A stretch of 64,000 nucleotides of DNA from Pseudomonas ceruminis (GCF_021602025.1 NZ_BQHW01000001.1:186001-250000); one strand, 5' to 3'. Counted from the stretch's first letter, positions 1 to 13,651 are shown. Notes: a model not told the origin generated them from the letters alone. Program-made: numbers and translations.

Positions 1-3
1 GCA

Positions 4-1203
4 TCAAGCCTGCGGCAGGGTTTGCCGAGCCTGCCGCGCCTGCCGGTAAAGGTACAGGCTCAATACCAGCCCGCCGCAGGCTGCCGCCGCCGCGAAGAGA
101 AACATCGAAGCAAAGCCAAACCCCGACGCCACCGCGCCCACCAGCGGCCCGGTAATCCCCAGCGACAAGTCGACGAACAGTGAATAGGCGCCTACCGCCG
201 CCCCGCGGTTGGCAGCAGACACCTGGTTCACCGCCTCTACGCCCAGCGCGGGGAACACCAGCGAGAAGCCAAAGCCACTGAGCGCTGCGCCGGCCAATGC
301 CATCTCGGCGCTCGGCGCCAACCACAGCATCAGCAAGCCCAGTGTCTCCACTGACAGGCATGCGATCGCCACGCGAAACCCGCCAATGCGGTTGATCAAG
401 TTGCCGAACAGCAGGCGTGCGCTGATGAAGCTGGCGCCGAACAGGCTCAGCGTAAGGGCCGCGTTTTCCCAGCCATGGCTGGCGTAGTACAGGGTGATGA
501 AGGTGGCGATGGTGCCGAAGCCGATCGAGCCGAGTGCGAGCCCCGAACCGTGGGGGAACACTTTACCCAGCACCTGCAGAAACGGCAGGCGCACGCCGCT
601 GACAATTGGCGCGGCGCGTTTTGGCCATGCCAGCAGCAGGCCAGCTGCGCACAGCAAAAGGATGCTTACCCCCATGCTCCAAAGGCCCAGGCTCTTGACC
701 ATGAGCACGCCTAGCGGGGCGCCGATGGCCAGTGCGCCGTAACTGGCGATGCCATTCCAGGAGATGACCTTGGCAGTATTTTGCGCCCCGACCCGGCCGA
801 TACCCCAGCCGATCGAGCCGGAGCCCACCAGGCTTTCGGCGCTGCCCAGCACCAGGCGGCCAACCAGCAGGCAGGCCAGGCTCAGCCAGGGCAGGTGGGT
901 CAGGAAGGCACAGGCCAGCATGAAGACGCCGCTCACGCCGCAGCCGGCAAGGCCGTACATGACGGCCCTCTTGCTGCCCTGGTTGTCGATGATGCGGCTG
1001 GCGGTAGGGCGGCTGAGCAACGTGGCCAGGTACTGCACGCTGATCACCAGGCCGGCGATCACGGTGCTGAAACCCAGGTCGTTGTGCACATAGCTGGGCA
1101 ACACGGCCAGGGGAATGCCGATGTTCAGGTAGCCGATGAACGTGAAAAGGACGATGGAGACCACTTGCAGGGTGACCGCAAGGGGGCGCGGTGAGTCGGG
1201 CAT
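4..1203 (-). CDS. MFS transporter, YhhS family
   Basis: The 399-residue protein is a twelve-helix major facilitator superfamily carrier of the inner membrane. It resembles the E. coli YhhS/UPF0226 group closely in my memory of that sequence: an N-terminal [23 protein letters not shown]-like first helix, a VISWNGI segment near residue 145, [13 protein letters not shown] near 230 and [13 protein letters not shown] near 310. Its length is normal for the family. The ATG at 1203 begins [10 protein letters not shown]. The ribosome binding site is weak, but no better start lies nearby. The gene is last in a minus-strand series behind phhAB and a tiny ORF. Its substrate cannot be read from the sequence; the family is usually called a drug or sugar efflux carrier. 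The stop codon is six bases from the window edge. Confidence 0.9.
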   Translation of the reverse strand: MPDSPRPLAVTLQVVSIVLFTFIGYLNIGIPLAVLPSYVHNDLGFSTVIAGLVISVQYLATLLSRPTASRIIDNQGSKRAVMYGLAGCGVSGVFMLACAFLTHLPWLSLACLLVGRLVLGSAESLVGSGSIGWGIGRVGAQNTAKVISWNGIASYGALAIGAPLGVLMVKSLGLWSMGVSILLLCAAGLLLAWPKRAAPIVSGVRLPFLQVLGKVFPHGSGLALGSIGFGTIATFITLYYASHGWENAALTLSLFGASFISARLLFGNLINRIGGFRVAIACLSVETLGLLMLWLAPSAEMALAGAALSGFGFSLVFPALGVEAVNQVSAANRGAAVGAYSLFVDLSLGITGPLVGAVASGFGFASMFLFAAAAACGGLVLSLYLYRQARQARQTLPQA

Positions 1204-1299
1204 GGGGGCCTACAGGGAAGAAGTTCAGGACGGTGTGAAAACGTGATGAAGGCGGTAGTCCGCAGGTCAGCCGTTTTCACACAGTCGGGGGATGCGCGG

Positions 1300-1425
1300 T
1301 TATTCCTGGTCAGCGCTGGATTGATCGTCGCCATCCTCGACGGCAGGCGTCGGTTCGGAGTGAGCGGCAACGGTTTGCTCTTCGGGGTTCAGGCTTGGGA
1401 AGGGAAGATTCGGGATTTCGTGCAT
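1300..1425 (-). CDS. Small putative protein of 41 residues
   Basis: This short reading frame encodes an acidic peptide beginning MHEIPNLPFPS and ending in a run rich in Asp, Ser and Gln. The ATG at 1425 is preceded by GAGGAA eight bases upstream, a good Shine-Dalgarno sequence, and this is the main evidence that it is translated. The sequence contains no Cys, no signal peptide and no membrane segment, and it looks disordered. It lies between phhB and the MFS gene on the same strand. A longer frame reaching upstream to 1626 exists but runs through a repetitive palindrome and has no ribosome binding site. I do not recognise a family, so no function is assigned. Confidence 0.5.
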   Translation of the reverse strand: MHEIPNLPFPSLNPEEQTVAAHSEPTPAVEDGDDQSSADQE

Positions 1426-1584
1426 CTCGTCGTTCCTCGCAAGTGTGAGTGAAAAGGCTGCGCCAGGCGCGTTTGGAGCTTCGTAAAGCTGACGCAGGAT
1501 ACACAAGTCTGGATGACAGTTTGTAAATTTTCCCCGTCGCTTGTCGGTTTTGCGGGCGGCTACCGGACATTTTTCTGGCAAAAA

Positions 1585-1680
1585 AGGGCCGCTGGGCGCC
1601 CCATTGGCGAGCAAGCCTGCGTCCACAACACCGGTGTTGTTGGAGCGGGTTTACCCACGAGCGGGGCGCGCAGCGGCCCT
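1585..1680. repeat. REP-like inverted pair (BIME/cruciform)
   Basis: Two arms of about 45 bases face each other. The left outer arm AGGGCCGCTGGGCGCCCC (1585 onward) matches the reverse complement of the right outer arm at 17 of 18 positions. At the centre is a perfect 16-base palindrome, 1625-1640. The right arm contains GGAGCGGGTTTACCCACGAG, which resembles the abundant P. putida REP element (GGAGCGGGTTTACCCGCGAA in memory). It starts just downstream of the phhB stop, so it probably protects or ends the phhAB transcript. Confidence 0.65.
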
Positions 1681-1689
1681 GTTTACCGG

Positions 1690-2046
1690 TTACTTACGGC
1701 CTTCAGCCGTCTCGGCAACCTTGTCGGTACGCGCGCACATGATGAAGTCGTTGCGGTGCAGGCCTTTGATCGAGTGGCTCCACCAGGTTACGGTGACCTT
1801 GCCCCACTCGGTCAGAAGGCCCGGGTGGTGGCCTTCGGCTTCCGCGATTTCGCCCACGGCGTTGGTAAAGGCCAGGGCATGCTTGAAGTTCTTGAACAGA
1901 AACACGCGCTCCAGCTCCATGTGGCCGTCACGCACTTCGATGTTCCAGTCCGGGATCTCGCGGATCAGCTCGGCCAGCTCGTCATCGGTGACTTTCGGCG
2001 CATCGGCGCGGCAGGCTTCGCAATGGGCTTGGTTCAAGGCATTCAT
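1690..2046 (-). CDS. phhB: Pterin-4a-carbinolamine dehydratase PhhB
   Basis: PhhB dehydrates 4a-hydroxytetrahydrobiopterin, recycling the pterin cofactor used by phenylalanine hydroxylase in the cytoplasm. The 118-residue product starts [10 protein letters not shown]. It shows the family signature with EGHHPGLL near residue 73, then [14 protein letters not shown] close to the C-terminus, which supplies the conserved active-site histidines. The ATG at 2046 has GGAAA about 11 bases upstream. An in-frame upstream start at 2079 exists but would overlap the leader between the two genes and is not conserved in the family as I know it. The gene follows phhA by 39 bases on the same strand, forming the phhAB operon. 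Confidence 0.95.
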   Translation of the reverse strand: MNALNQAHCEACRADAPKVTDDELAELIREIPDWNIEVRDGHMELERVFLFKNFKHALAFTNAVGEIAEAEGHHPGLLTEWGKVTVTWWSHSIKGLHRNDFIMCARTDKVAETAEGRK

Positions 2047-2085
2047 GGGGTGTTTTCCGATTCTGATTATGGTCGGCAAGGTCGC

Positions 2086-2874
2086 TCAGGCAGCGACCTT
2101 GGGTGGAAATTTGGGGGCGTGTAGGCCCAACTGCATGGCGTGCTGGACCATGCCCATGATGTCTTCGTGGGCCAGGTCAAACAGGCGCTTGAGGTTCGGC
2201 AGTACGAAATACAGCGGCTGCAGGATGTCGATGCGGTACGGCGTGCGCATGGCTTCGACGGGGTCGAAGGCCTGGTGCTCCGGCTCGCCAGACAAGCTGT
2301 AGACGGTCTCCTTTGGCGAGGAGAGGATGCCGCCGCCATAGATCTTGCGACCTTGCGGGGTCTCCATCAGGCCGAACTCGATGGTCATCCAGTACAGCCG
2401 AGCCAGGTAGACGCGCTGTTCCTTGGTTGCCGCCAGGCCCAGTTTGCCGTAGGTGTGGGTGAATTCGGCGAACCAGGGGTTGGTCAGCAGCGGGCAGTGG
2501 CCAAAGATCTCGTGGAAGATGTCCGGTTCCTGCAGGTAGTCCAGCTCTTGCGGAGTACGGATGAACGTGGCGACTGGGAAGCGCTTGCTGGCCAGCAGTT
2601 CGAAGAAGGTCTGGAAGGGGATCAGTGCTGGCACGCGGGCAACCTGCCAGCCGGTGGTGGCGTCCAGCACCTTGTTGATCTCGCCCAGTTGCGGAATGCG
2701 GTCATGGGGCAGCTTGAGCTGGTCGATGCCGTCCAGGTATTCCTGGCACGCGCGGCCTTCGATGACCTTCAACTGACGGGTGATCAGCGTGTTCCACACC
2801 GCATGCTCTTGCTGCGGGTAGTCGATAAAACCGTGCGCATCGGGCTCGCGTGCCACGTATTGCGTCTGTTTCAT
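2086..2874 (-). CDS. phhA: Phenylalanine 4-monooxygenase PhhA
   Basis: PhhA hydroxylates phenylalanine to tyrosine using tetrahydropterin, oxygen and a mononuclear iron. The 262-residue length fits the bacterial single-domain form without the animal regulatory domain. The iron ligands are visible as H121 and H126 in HEIFGH and E166 in YWMTIEFGL. The ATG at 2874 is preceded by CAGGAGAG, a strong ribosome binding site. The gene is divergent from phhR, with a 254-base shared promoter region that contains a candidate PhhR box. It is co-transcribed with phhB. Induction by phenylalanine or tyrosine through PhhR is known for P. putida and P. aeruginosa and is inferred here. Confidence 0.97.
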   Translation of the reverse strand: MKQTQYVAREPDAHGFIDYPQQEHAVWNTLITRQLKVIEGRACQEYLDGIDQLKLPHDRIPQLGEINKVLDATTGWQVARVPALIPFQTFFELLASKRFPVATFIRTPQELDYLQEPDIFHEIFGHCPLLTNPWFAEFTHTYGKLGLAATKEQRVYLARLYWMTIEFGLMETPQGRKIYGGGILSSPKETVYSLSGEPEHQAFDPVEAMRTPYRIDILQPLYFVLPNLKRLFDLAHEDIMGMVQHAMQLGLHAPKFPPKVAA

Positions 2875-2991
2875 GTGGCTCTCCTGGTGAGGGCTTTCTT
2901 GTTATGTCCACGACATACCCTAGGAATATCCCGCCACTTGCCGATTTGCACGGCCTCAAACGCGCTGACACCAGCGTTTGATGTGCGAGAT

Positions 2992-3009
2992 CGTAACGAT
3001 AATTTTACA
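2992..3009. promoter_or_regulatory. Candidate PhhR/TyrR box
   Basis: The 18 bases CGTAAC-gataat-TTTACA match the TyrR-type consensus TGTAAA-N6-TTTACA at 10 of 12 fixed positions. The site lies between the divergent phhA and phhR genes, 118 bases from the phhA start and 120 from the phhR start, so it could serve both. A separate perfect palindrome TATGTC-cac-GACATA at 2903-2917 lies closer to phhA; its role is unknown. Confidence 0.6.
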
Positions 3010-3128
3010 AAATACGTGGCATGCCGGAGAATTCAGGCGATCCAGCGGACGATTTGGCTATTTTTGTCAGCTTATCTTTACGACTTTTCTGCGCGGCGTT
3101 GAAAAACTTCGCTGCTTCGAGAGCTCTC

Positions 3129-4688
<1,560 letters not shown>

Positions 4689-4717
4689 TTATGTAAAGTA
4701 GCGGCTGATTTGCGAAA

Positions 4718-4735
4718 GGGCCCCGGCGGGGCCCC
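4718..4735. terminator. GC-rich hairpin between convergent genes
   Basis: GGGCCCC-ggc-GGGGCCC forms a seven-pair hairpin 30 bases after the phhR stop and 16 bases from the end of the convergent small gene. There is no clear T-run, so it would be a weak or factor-dependent bidirectional terminator. Confidence 0.45.
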
Positions 4736-4750
4736 ATTCGTTGACGGGGA

Positions 4751-5005
4751 TCAGCCGTTGGAGCAGCCGTTGCCCATCACGCGGTATTCGAGAATGTGCT
4801 TCTGGCCCTTGGAGTCCTCGTAGGTCATGCGGGCAGGCACTACTTCGCAGACATTGGGCACTTCGCTCATGGAAATGACGCGGGCGATGTCCAGGTGCTG
4901 CGAGTAACTGTACTGTTCAACCGGAATCTGCTCCACATCGTTTGCTTCGCCGGCCATCGCCGCGCTGCAAAGACCGCCAAGTACCAATACCAGTAAAGCT
5001 TTCAT
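4751..5005 (-). CDS. Small secreted DUF2790 protein
   Basis: This 84-residue protein starts MKALLVLVLGGL, a typical signal peptide with a cleavage site after AMA (about residue 19). The mature part of about 65 residues contains two cysteines, one in NVCEVVP and one in GNGCSNG near the C-terminus, which could form a disulphide in the periplasm. I recognise it as the DUF2790 family, small exported proteins common in Pseudomonas, often in several copies and of unknown function. The ATG at 5005 is preceded by AGG about ten bases upstream; a TTG two codons earlier is less likely. It is convergent with phhR and divergent from acsA. Confidence 0.8.
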   Translation of the reverse strand: MKALLVLVLGGLCSAAMAGEANDVEQIPVEQYSYSQHLDIARVISMSEVPNVCEVVPARMTYEDSKGQKHILEYRVMGNGCSNG

Positions 5006-5424
5006 TTTCAATTTACCTGTCTAAGGTCGTGAGGGGGCACGCGGCGTTTGTGGCGCCGCGAGTACAGCCAAGTTTTCAACTATCGGATTAGAGAGGGATT
5101 AACGCTTGCCTTCGTGGGGGCTGTTACCAGTTGTTAATCGCCTTGCCGTTGCTGGCGAGGTGAATCTTATGCCTCGTTAGTTGAGGGAAACAGACAGTGT
5201 TTTGATAAAGTTTTTTTGCCTTTTGACAGAATCTGTAACAATCCCTCGGCAAAATCTTTCGTTATGCCCCTCAGCCGGGCCGCCGGCTGCGGCCTAGAGC
5301 CTTTCCCGCCGAACGCCGCGATCGCAGCCCGTCGTGCTACTACCATCGTCGAATGGCTTTTGCCGCTCTGGTACAGTTACAAACGGATTCATACAAAAAC
5401 AACTATTACACCGAGGTAACACAG
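5006..5424. other. Intergenic region upstream of acsA
   Basis: This 419-base gap separates two divergent genes and should hold both promoters. A GC hairpin CGCGGCG-tttgtgg-CGCCGCG at 5040-5060 lies in the leader of the DUF2790 gene. A TTGACA at 5223-5228 is a possible -35 for acsA, but I found no well-spaced -10. No convincing gene is present. Confidence 0.5.
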
Positions 5425-7386
<1,962 letters not shown>

Positions 7387-7392
7387 TAACAC

Positions 7393-7411
7393 GGGGCTGC
7401 GGCGCAGCCCC
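7393..7411 (+). terminator. First hairpin after acsA
   Basis: GGGGCTGC-ggc-GCAGCCCC is a perfect eight-pair hairpin starting seven bases after the acsA stop. It has no T-run and may act as a stabilising or pausing hairpin ahead of the stronger terminator. Confidence 0.5.
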
Positions 7412-7416
7412 TTCAC

Positions 7417-7455
7417 AGCAAAAACCCCGCGCGTGCAATCGGCGGGGTTTTTGCT
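7417..7455. terminator. Rho-independent terminator of acsA
   Basis: Inverted repeats AGCAAAAACCCCGC and GCGGGGTTTTTGCT are exact complements over 14 pairs with an 11-base loop. The right arm carries the T-run, giving a classic terminator for acsA. Confidence 0.85.
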
Positions 7456-7886
7456 TGACTGTTACCCGACATTCATCGGTAACCGCTCTGTCACCGACTT
7501 CGCACAAAAACGAGGCGCCCGGAAACAGTTCTGACCTAAATCGGTGCGCCGTGGCAGTCATTTTGTGCATTGCAGCACGCTGCACTTGCCGTCTTACAAG
7601 GGTTTGCCAATAATAGGCCCAGTAATTGCTAGTTCTATAGGTTCTATTCCTTGCGCTCTTGCATATCTTGCAATGGCTGTCAACCACGCCCGCTGCGGTT
7701 TCAAGCGCTTCTGTAAGTAGTTGTCGCTTTGAAGAAATATCGACTACCGGGCTGTCGTTAGAATGCCACTCACTCGCTCGTGGTCTGCGACCTTGGTCGA
7801 ACCCTGCGCGGCTCGCGTTGTACCCATTCGCATATCGGGCAGTTGTGACCCTGCCTTGTATTGCCCTGTACCGATGGAGTTACCTG
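7456..7886 (+). other. Long leader and promoter region of the arginine importer operon
   Basis: About 430 bases separate the acsA terminator from aotJ. No gene is supported. The notable content is two TGTCGC-type ArgR half-sites near 7722 and 7753. The region from 7456 to 7700 shows no recognisable element. Confidence 0.5.
7722..7758 (+). promoter_or_regulatory. Candidate ArgR half-sites upstream of aotJ
   Basis: TGTCGC-N8-AA, the half-site reported for Pseudomonas ArgR, occurs exactly at 7722-7737. A degenerate copy ends 21 bases upstream, the expected direct-repeat spacing, and a second TGTCGT core lies at 7753-7758. Autoregulation of the aot-argR operon by ArgR is known in P. aeruginosa; here it is inferred. 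Confidence 0.55.
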
Positions 7887-8672
7887 ATGAAGAAGCTCGC
7901 ACTGCTTGGCGCCCTGGCGCTTTCCGTGTTTTCCCTGGTGTCGCAGGCCGATGAAAAGCCGTTGAAGATCGGCATCGAAGCCGCCTACCCACCCTTCGCC
8001 TTCAAGCAGCCTGACGGCAGCATCGCCGGTTTCGACTACGACATCGGCAACGCCCTGTGTGAAGAAATGAAAGCCAAGTGCACCTGGGTCGAGCAGGAAT
8101 TCGATGGCCTGATCCCAGCGCTGAAAGTGCGCAAGATCGACGCTATCCTGTCGTCCATGTCGATCACCGAAGACCGCAAGAAGTCGGTCGACTTTACCAA
8201 GCGCTACTACCTGACCCCAGCGCGCCTGGTCATGAAGGAAGGCACCGCGGTCAGCGACAGCCTGGATGAATTGAAAGGCAAGAAGATCGGCGTGCAGCGC
8301 GGCTCGATCCACGACCGCTTCGCCAAGGAAGTGCTGGGCGCCAAGGGCGCCACCGTGGTTCCTTACGGCACCCAGAACGAGATCTACCTCGACGTGGCAG
8401 CTGGCCGCCTCGACGGCACCGTGGCTGACGCCACCCTGCTGGAAGACGGCTTCCTCAAGACCGACGCCGGCAAGGGCTTCGCGTTCGTAGGCCCGGCCTT
8501 CACCGACGCCAAGTACTTCGGTGACGGCATCGGCATTGCCGTACGCAAGGGTGACAAGGCCAATGTCGACCGCATCAATGCGGCCATCGACGCCATTCGT
8601 GCCAACGGTAAGTACAAAGAAATCGAGAAGAAGTACTTCAACTTCGACATCTACGGTCCAGACTCGAACTAA
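7887..8672 (+). CDS. aotJ: Basic amino acid ABC transporter, periplasmic binding protein
   Basis: This solute-binding protein of the arginine/ornithine/lysine/histidine type captures basic amino acids in the periplasm for the AotQMP importer. The 261-residue product has a signal peptide [21 protein letters not shown] with cleavage before [10 protein letters not shown]. It shows the family signature [20 protein letters not shown] near residue 50 and the binding-lobe segment KKIGVQRGS. The ATG at 7887 follows GGAGTTACCTG, a good ribosome binding site. A much longer in-frame extension upstream has no signal-peptide logic and is rejected. It is first in the operon aotJQMP-argR, with a hairpin after it that may lower expression of the membrane genes. 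Confidence 0.95.
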   Translation: MKKLALLGALALSVFSLVSQADEKPLKIGIEAAYPPFAFKQPDGSIAGFDYDIGNALCEEMKAKCTWVEQEFDGLIPALKVRKIDAILSSMSITEDRKKSVDFTKRYYLTPARLVMKEGTAVSDSLDELKGKKIGVQRGSIHDRFAKEVLGAKGATVVPYGTQNEIYLDVAAGRLDGTVADATLLEDGFLKTDAGKGFAFVGPAFTDAKYFGDGIGIAVRKGDKANVDRINAAIDAIRANGKYKEIEKKYFNFDIYGPDSN

Positions 8673-8693
8673 GTCGTCGAGTTTCACCTGTGC

Positions 8694-8735
8694 AATGGTG
8701 CAAACAGCAGAGGCTCTGAGGTTTGCACCATTTTT
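8694..8735 (+). terminator. Attenuator-like hairpin between aotJ and aotQ
   Basis: AATGGTGCAAAC and GTTTGCACCATT form a perfect 12-pair stem. The 15-base loop can itself pair (CAGAG-g-CTCTG), and five T residues follow. Its place after the binding protein gene fits partial termination or mRNA protection, common in ABC importer operons, giving more binding protein than permease. Confidence 0.7.
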
Positions 8736-8760
8736 CATTCTCTAGGTCGAGGACCTCATC

Positions 8761-9450
8761 ATGTTGAAAGGCTACGGGGCAGTCATCCTCGACGGGGCGT
8801 GGCTGACGCTGCAGCTCGCCCTGTCGTCGATGGCCCTGGCCATCGTGCTCGGCCTGATTGGCGTCGCGCTGCGCTTGTCGCCGGTGCGCTGGCTGGCCTG
8901 GTTGGGCGATATGTATGCCACGGTGATCCGTGGTATTCCGGACCTGGTGCTGATCCTGCTGATCTTCTACGGCGGGCAGGACATCATCAACCGTGTGGCG
9001 CCGCTGGTCGGTTATGACGATTACATTGATCTGAACCCGCTGGTGGCGGGTATTGGTACCCTGGGCTTCATCTTTGGCGCCTACCTGTCGGAAACCTTCC
9101 GTGGCGCTTTCCTCGGTATTCCCAAGGGCCAGGCCGAAGCAGGCGCGGCCTATGGCATGAGCGGGCGGCAAGTATTCTTCCGCATCCTGGTGCCGCAGAT
9201 GATCCGCCTGGCGATTCCGGGCTTCACCAACAACTGGCTGGTACTGACCAAGGCCACGGCACTGATCTCGGTGGTCGGTCTGCAGGACATGATGTTCAAG
9301 GCCAAGCAGGCGGCCGATGCCACCCGCGAACCCTTTACCTTCTTCCTGGCGGTGGCAGCGTTGTACCTGGTGATTACCAGTGTTTCGCTGCTGGCCCTCA
9401 AGTATCTGGAAAAGCGCTACTCGGTGGGTGTGAAGGTGGCTGAACTATGA
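8761..9450 (+). CDS. aotQ: Basic amino acid ABC transporter permease
   Basis: A 229-residue inner membrane permease of the HisQ type, with about five hydrophobic helices. The cytoplasmic EAA loop that docks with the ATPase reads EAGAAYGMSGRQVFFRILVP around residue 125-145. The ATG at 8761 opens MLKGYGAVILDGAWLTL, the usual start of this family. The gene overlaps aotM by four bases (ATGA at 9447), which indicates translational coupling. Together with AotM it forms the heterodimeric channel for arginine and related basic amino acids. The substrate is inferred from the binding protein and from the linked argR and aru genes. Confidence 0.94.
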   Translation: MLKGYGAVILDGAWLTLQLALSSMALAIVLGLIGVALRLSPVRWLAWLGDMYATVIRGIPDLVLILLIFYGGQDIINRVAPLVGYDDYIDLNPLVAGIGTLGFIFGAYLSETFRGAFLGIPKGQAEAGAAYGMSGRQVFFRILVPQMIRLAIPGFTNNWLVLTKATALISVVGLQDMMFKAKQAADATREPFTFFLAVAALYLVITSVSLLALKYLEKRYSVGVKVAEL

Positions 9451-10145
9451 TCTTCGACTACAACGTCATCTGGGAGGCCATGCCGCTGTATCTCGGCGGG
9501 CTGTTGACCACCCTCAAGCTGTTGGCGCTGTCGCTGCTGTTCGGCCTGCTGGCGGCTGTGCCTCTGGGGTTGATGCGCGTATCCAAGCAGCCACTGGTGA
9601 ACATGAGCGCATGGCTGTACACCTACGTCATCCGCGGTACGCCGATGCTGGTGCAGCTGTTCTTGATCTACTATGGCCTGGCTCAGTTTGAGGCGGTGCG
9701 CGAGAGCATTGTCTGGCCGTGGCTGTCCAGTGCAACGTTCTGTGCCTGCCTGGCCTTTGCCATCAACACCAGCGCCTATACCGCCGAAATCATTGCCGGC
9801 AGCCTCAAGGCCACGCCCCACGGCGAAATCGAGGCCGCCAAAGCCATGGGCATGTCGCGTATCAAGATGTACCGCCGCATTCTGCTGCCATCGGCCTTGC
9901 GCCGGGCGCTGCCGCAGTACAGCAACGAAGTGATCATGATGCTGCAGACCACCAGCCTGGCGTCGATCGTTACCTTGATCGACATCACCGGTGCCGCACG
10001 TACGGTCAATGCCCAGTACTACCTGCCTTTCGAGGCCTATATCACGGCGGGCGTATTCTATCTGTGCCTGACCTTCATCCTGGTGCGCCTGTTCAAGATG
10101 GCCGAACGCCGCTGGCTCGGCTACCTGGCGCCGCGCAAGCACTGA
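9447..10145 (+). CDS. aotM: Basic amino acid ABC transporter permease
   Basis: A 232-residue permease of the HisM type and partner of AotQ. It opens [18 protein letters not shown] and contains the EAA loop [20 protein letters not shown] around residue 128-147, followed by [10 protein letters not shown]. About five transmembrane helices are visible. Its ATG lies within the aotQ stop codon, and the ATPase gene begins 22 bases later, so the three are co-translated. The pair of diverged permeases, rather than one gene for a homodimer, is typical of histidine and arginine importers. Confidence 0.94.
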   Translation: MIFDYNVIWEAMPLYLGGLLTTLKLLALSLLFGLLAAVPLGLMRVSKQPLVNMSAWLYTYVIRGTPMLVQLFLIYYGLAQFEAVRESIVWPWLSSATFCACLAFAINTSAYTAEIIAGSLKATPHGEIEAAKAMGMSRIKMYRRILLPSALRRALPQYSNEVIMMLQTTSLASIVTLIDITGAARTVNAQYYLPFEAYITAGVFYLCLTFILVRLFKMAERRWLGYLAPRKH

Positions 10146-10167
10146 ACGCTCTGTGAGAACCGACAGC

Positions 10168-10932
10168 ATGTACAAACTCGAAGTCCAAGACCTGCACAAG
10201 CGCTACGGCAGCCATGAAGTGCTCAAGGGCGTGTCCCTGGCAGCCAAGGCCGGCGATGTGATCAGCATCATCGGCTCCAGCGGTTCGGGCAAGTCGACCT
10301 TCCTGCGCTGCATCAACCTGCTCGAGCAGCCGCATGCCGGCAAGATTCTGCTCAACAACGAAGAGCTGAAGATGGTTGCCGGCAAAGACGGCGCACTCAA
10401 GGCTGCCGACCCCCGCCAATTGCAGCGCATGCGCTCGCGGCTGTCGATGGTGTTCCAGCATTTCAACCTGTGGTCGCACATGACTGCGCTGGAAAACGTT
10501 ATCGAAGCGCCGGTGCACGTGCTGGGCATGAGCAAGAAGCAAGCCCTGGAAAAGGCTGAACATTACCTGGCCAAGGTCGGTGTCGCCCACCGCAAGGACG
10601 CGTTCCCCGGGCACATGTCCGGCGGCGAGCAACAGCGAGTGGCCATTGCCCGGGCGCTGGCCATGGAGCCTGAAGTGATGCTGTTCGATGAGCCGACCTC
10701 GGCGCTCGACCCGGAGCTGGTGGGCGATGTGCTCAAGGTCATGCAGGCCCTGGCCCAGGAAGGCCGGACCATGGTGGTGGTCACCCACGAAATGGGCTTC
10801 GCCCGCGAGGTGTCCAACCAGTTGGTGTTCCTGCACAAAGGCCTGGTCGAAGAAACCGGTTGCCCACGCGACGTGCTGGCCAATCCGAAATCGGAGCGGC
10901 TCAAGCAGTTTCTCTCGGGCAGCCTGAAGTAA
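10168..10932 (+). CDS. aotP: Basic amino acid ABC transporter ATP-binding protein
   Basis: The 254-residue ATPase powers the AotJQM importer. Walker A is GSSGSGKST near residue 40, the signature is [18 protein letters not shown] near 155, Walker B is [14 protein letters not shown], and the switch histidine is in VVTHEMGFA. The ATG at 10168 begins [14 protein letters not shown], the usual family start; a GTG five codons upstream is possible but has no better ribosome binding site. Length and sequence agree with the HisP group. It is followed after 100 bases by argR on the same strand. Confidence 0.95.
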   Translation: MYKLEVQDLHKRYGSHEVLKGVSLAAKAGDVISIIGSSGSGKSTFLRCINLLEQPHAGKILLNNEELKMVAGKDGALKAADPRQLQRMRSRLSMVFQHFNLWSHMTALENVIEAPVHVLGMSKKQALEKAEHYLAKVGVAHRKDAFPGHMSGGEQQRVAIARALAMEPEVMLFDEPTSALDPELVGDVLKVMQALAQEGRTMVVVTHEMGFAREVSNQLVFLHKGLVEETGCPRDVLANPKSERLKQFLSGSLK

Positions 10933-11032
10933 AAGGCTGCACCTTCGCACCAGAATAGGGCATGCTGCGCAGCGAGCGCAGCCTGACCCGGCGCCATAGA
11001 CTCGAACGACCTCAGGTTTCGGACCGCACCCT

Positions 11033-12013
11033 ATGACCACCCAGCGAATCGGTTTTCTCCTTTGGCCAAGCACCAAGCCTTTGACCCTGGCGCTGGCAGA
11101 GGAGGTGTTGCAGGTGGCCCAGCGAGTGCATCCGGATGTGGTGTACGAGTTGGCCTTTCTGCAGGCCGAGCCTGCAGAGGAGGGTGCATGGCGCTTGCCG
11201 GGCGAGCCGTGGAATGGCCGCCTCGAGGGGTGTCACAAGCTGTTCCTGCTGGCCGATGAGTTGCCGCAGGCCGTGGGCTCGACGCTGTCGGCAGCGCTCA
11301 AGCAGGTGGCTCGCAGCGGGTGCATGATTGGTGGATTGTCTGCGGGCGTGTATCCATTGGCCATGCTCGGCCTGCTCGATGGCTACCGCGCGGCGGTGCA
11401 TTGGCGCTGGCAGGACGATTTTGCCGAGCGCTTCCCAAAAGTGATCGCCACCAGTCACCTGTTCGACTGGGACCGCGATCGCCTGACGGCCTGTGGCGGG
11501 ATGGCGGTGACCGACCTGCTGCTGGCGGTGCTGGCCCGTGATCACGGTGCCGAACTGGCCGGTGCGGTGTCCGAGGAACTGGTGGTCGAACGTATTCGCG
11601 AGGGTGGCGAGCGCCAGCGCATTCCGCTGCAGAACCGCCTGGGCTCAAGCCATCCGAAGCTGACCCAGGCGGTGTTGCTGATGGAAGCCAACATCGAAGA
11701 ACCGTTGACCACCGATGAAATCGCCCAGCATGTGTGCGTGTCGCGCCGGCAACTGGAGCGGATCTTCAAGCAGTACCTCAATCGCGTACCCAGCCAGTAT
11801 TACCTGGAGCTGCGCCTGAACAAGGCGCGGCAGATGCTGATGCAGACCAGCAAGTCGATCATCCAGATCGGGTTGTCGTGCGGGTTCTCCTCAGGGCCGC
11901 ATTTTTCCAGTGCTTACCGCAACTTCTTTGGTGCAACGCCGCGTGAAGACCGGAATCAGCGGCGTAGCAGCAGCCCGTTCGAATTGAGCTCGGCGCCAGC
12001 CGAAAAGGGCTGA
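11033..12013 (+). CDS. argR: Arginine-responsive regulator ArgR, AraC family
   Basis: The 326-residue protein has an N-terminal DJ-1/PfpI-like glutamine amidotransferase fold (about 5-185, including ARSGCMIGGLSAGVYPLA) and a C-terminal AraC-type DNA-binding domain (about 215-310) with two helix-turn-helix motifs (TDEIAQHVCVSRRQLERIFK and the second around IIQIGLSCGFSSGPHFS). Pseudomonas ArgR, unrelated to E. coli ArgR, activates arginine catabolism and represses its synthesis. Its place at the end of the arginine importer operon and just before the aru operon is the arrangement known from P. aeruginosa, where it is 329 residues. TGTCGC half-sites precede both flanking operons. Confidence 0.95.
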   Translation: MTTQRIGFLLWPSTKPLTLALAEEVLQVAQRVHPDVVYELAFLQAEPAEEGAWRLPGEPWNGRLEGCHKLFLLADELPQAVGSTLSAALKQVARSGCMIGGLSAGVYPLAMLGLLDGYRAAVHWRWQDDFAERFPKVIATSHLFDWDRDRLTACGGMAVTDLLLAVLARDHGAELAGAVSEELVVERIREGGERQRIPLQNRLGSSHPKLTQAVLLMEANIEEPLTTDEIAQHVCVSRRQLERIFKQYLNRVPSQYYLELRLNKARQMLMQTSKSIIQIGLSCGFSSGPHFSSAYRNFFGATPREDRNQRRSSSPFELSSAPAEKG

Positions 12014-12153
12014 CGTTTCTGTCGGTTGTGGCTTCCCGTTCGTGGGGCCGCCCCGGCCCGCGAAAAGGCCAGTACAGGCAACACCTCTTCATATGTGAAC
12101 ACCCGTTCACCCAGTCCCGCTCTGCCGTTACACTGCGCGATTGCGACAGTGTT

Positions 12154-13519
<1,366 letters not shown>

Positions 13520-13533
13520 TTGCGCCTGCGGTT

Positions 13534-13564
13534 GTTTCGTCGGCCCCACGCGGGCCGACGAAAC
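13534..13564 (+). terminator. Strong hairpin between aruC and aruF
   Basis: GTTTCGTCGGCCC and GGGCCGACGAAAC pair perfectly over 13 bases around the loop CACGC. No T-run follows, so it more likely stabilises the aruC end of the message or causes partial termination than ends the operon. Confidence 0.55.
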
Positions 13565-13651
13565 CCGAATTCCAGTGCGGGTGCGTGCTAGCAGGCACCC
13601 GCCGTTTTTTCGTGCCGTCGTGTACGGCCGGTTTTCCAAAGGAGTGACACC

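Noticed and set aside
1513-2302. Overlapping plus-strand frames of 203 and 253 codons
   Set aside because: They lie opposite phhB and phhA, whose iron and pterin motifs prove the minus-strand reading.
7659-7886. N-terminal extension of aotJ
   Set aside because: It would bury the signal peptide inside the protein and covers the ArgR sites.
12041-12079. A possible second REP element downstream of argR
   Set aside because: GGGGCCGCCCCGGCCCGCGAAAAGGCC resembles the P. putida REP only loosely and has no paired arm; not enough to call.
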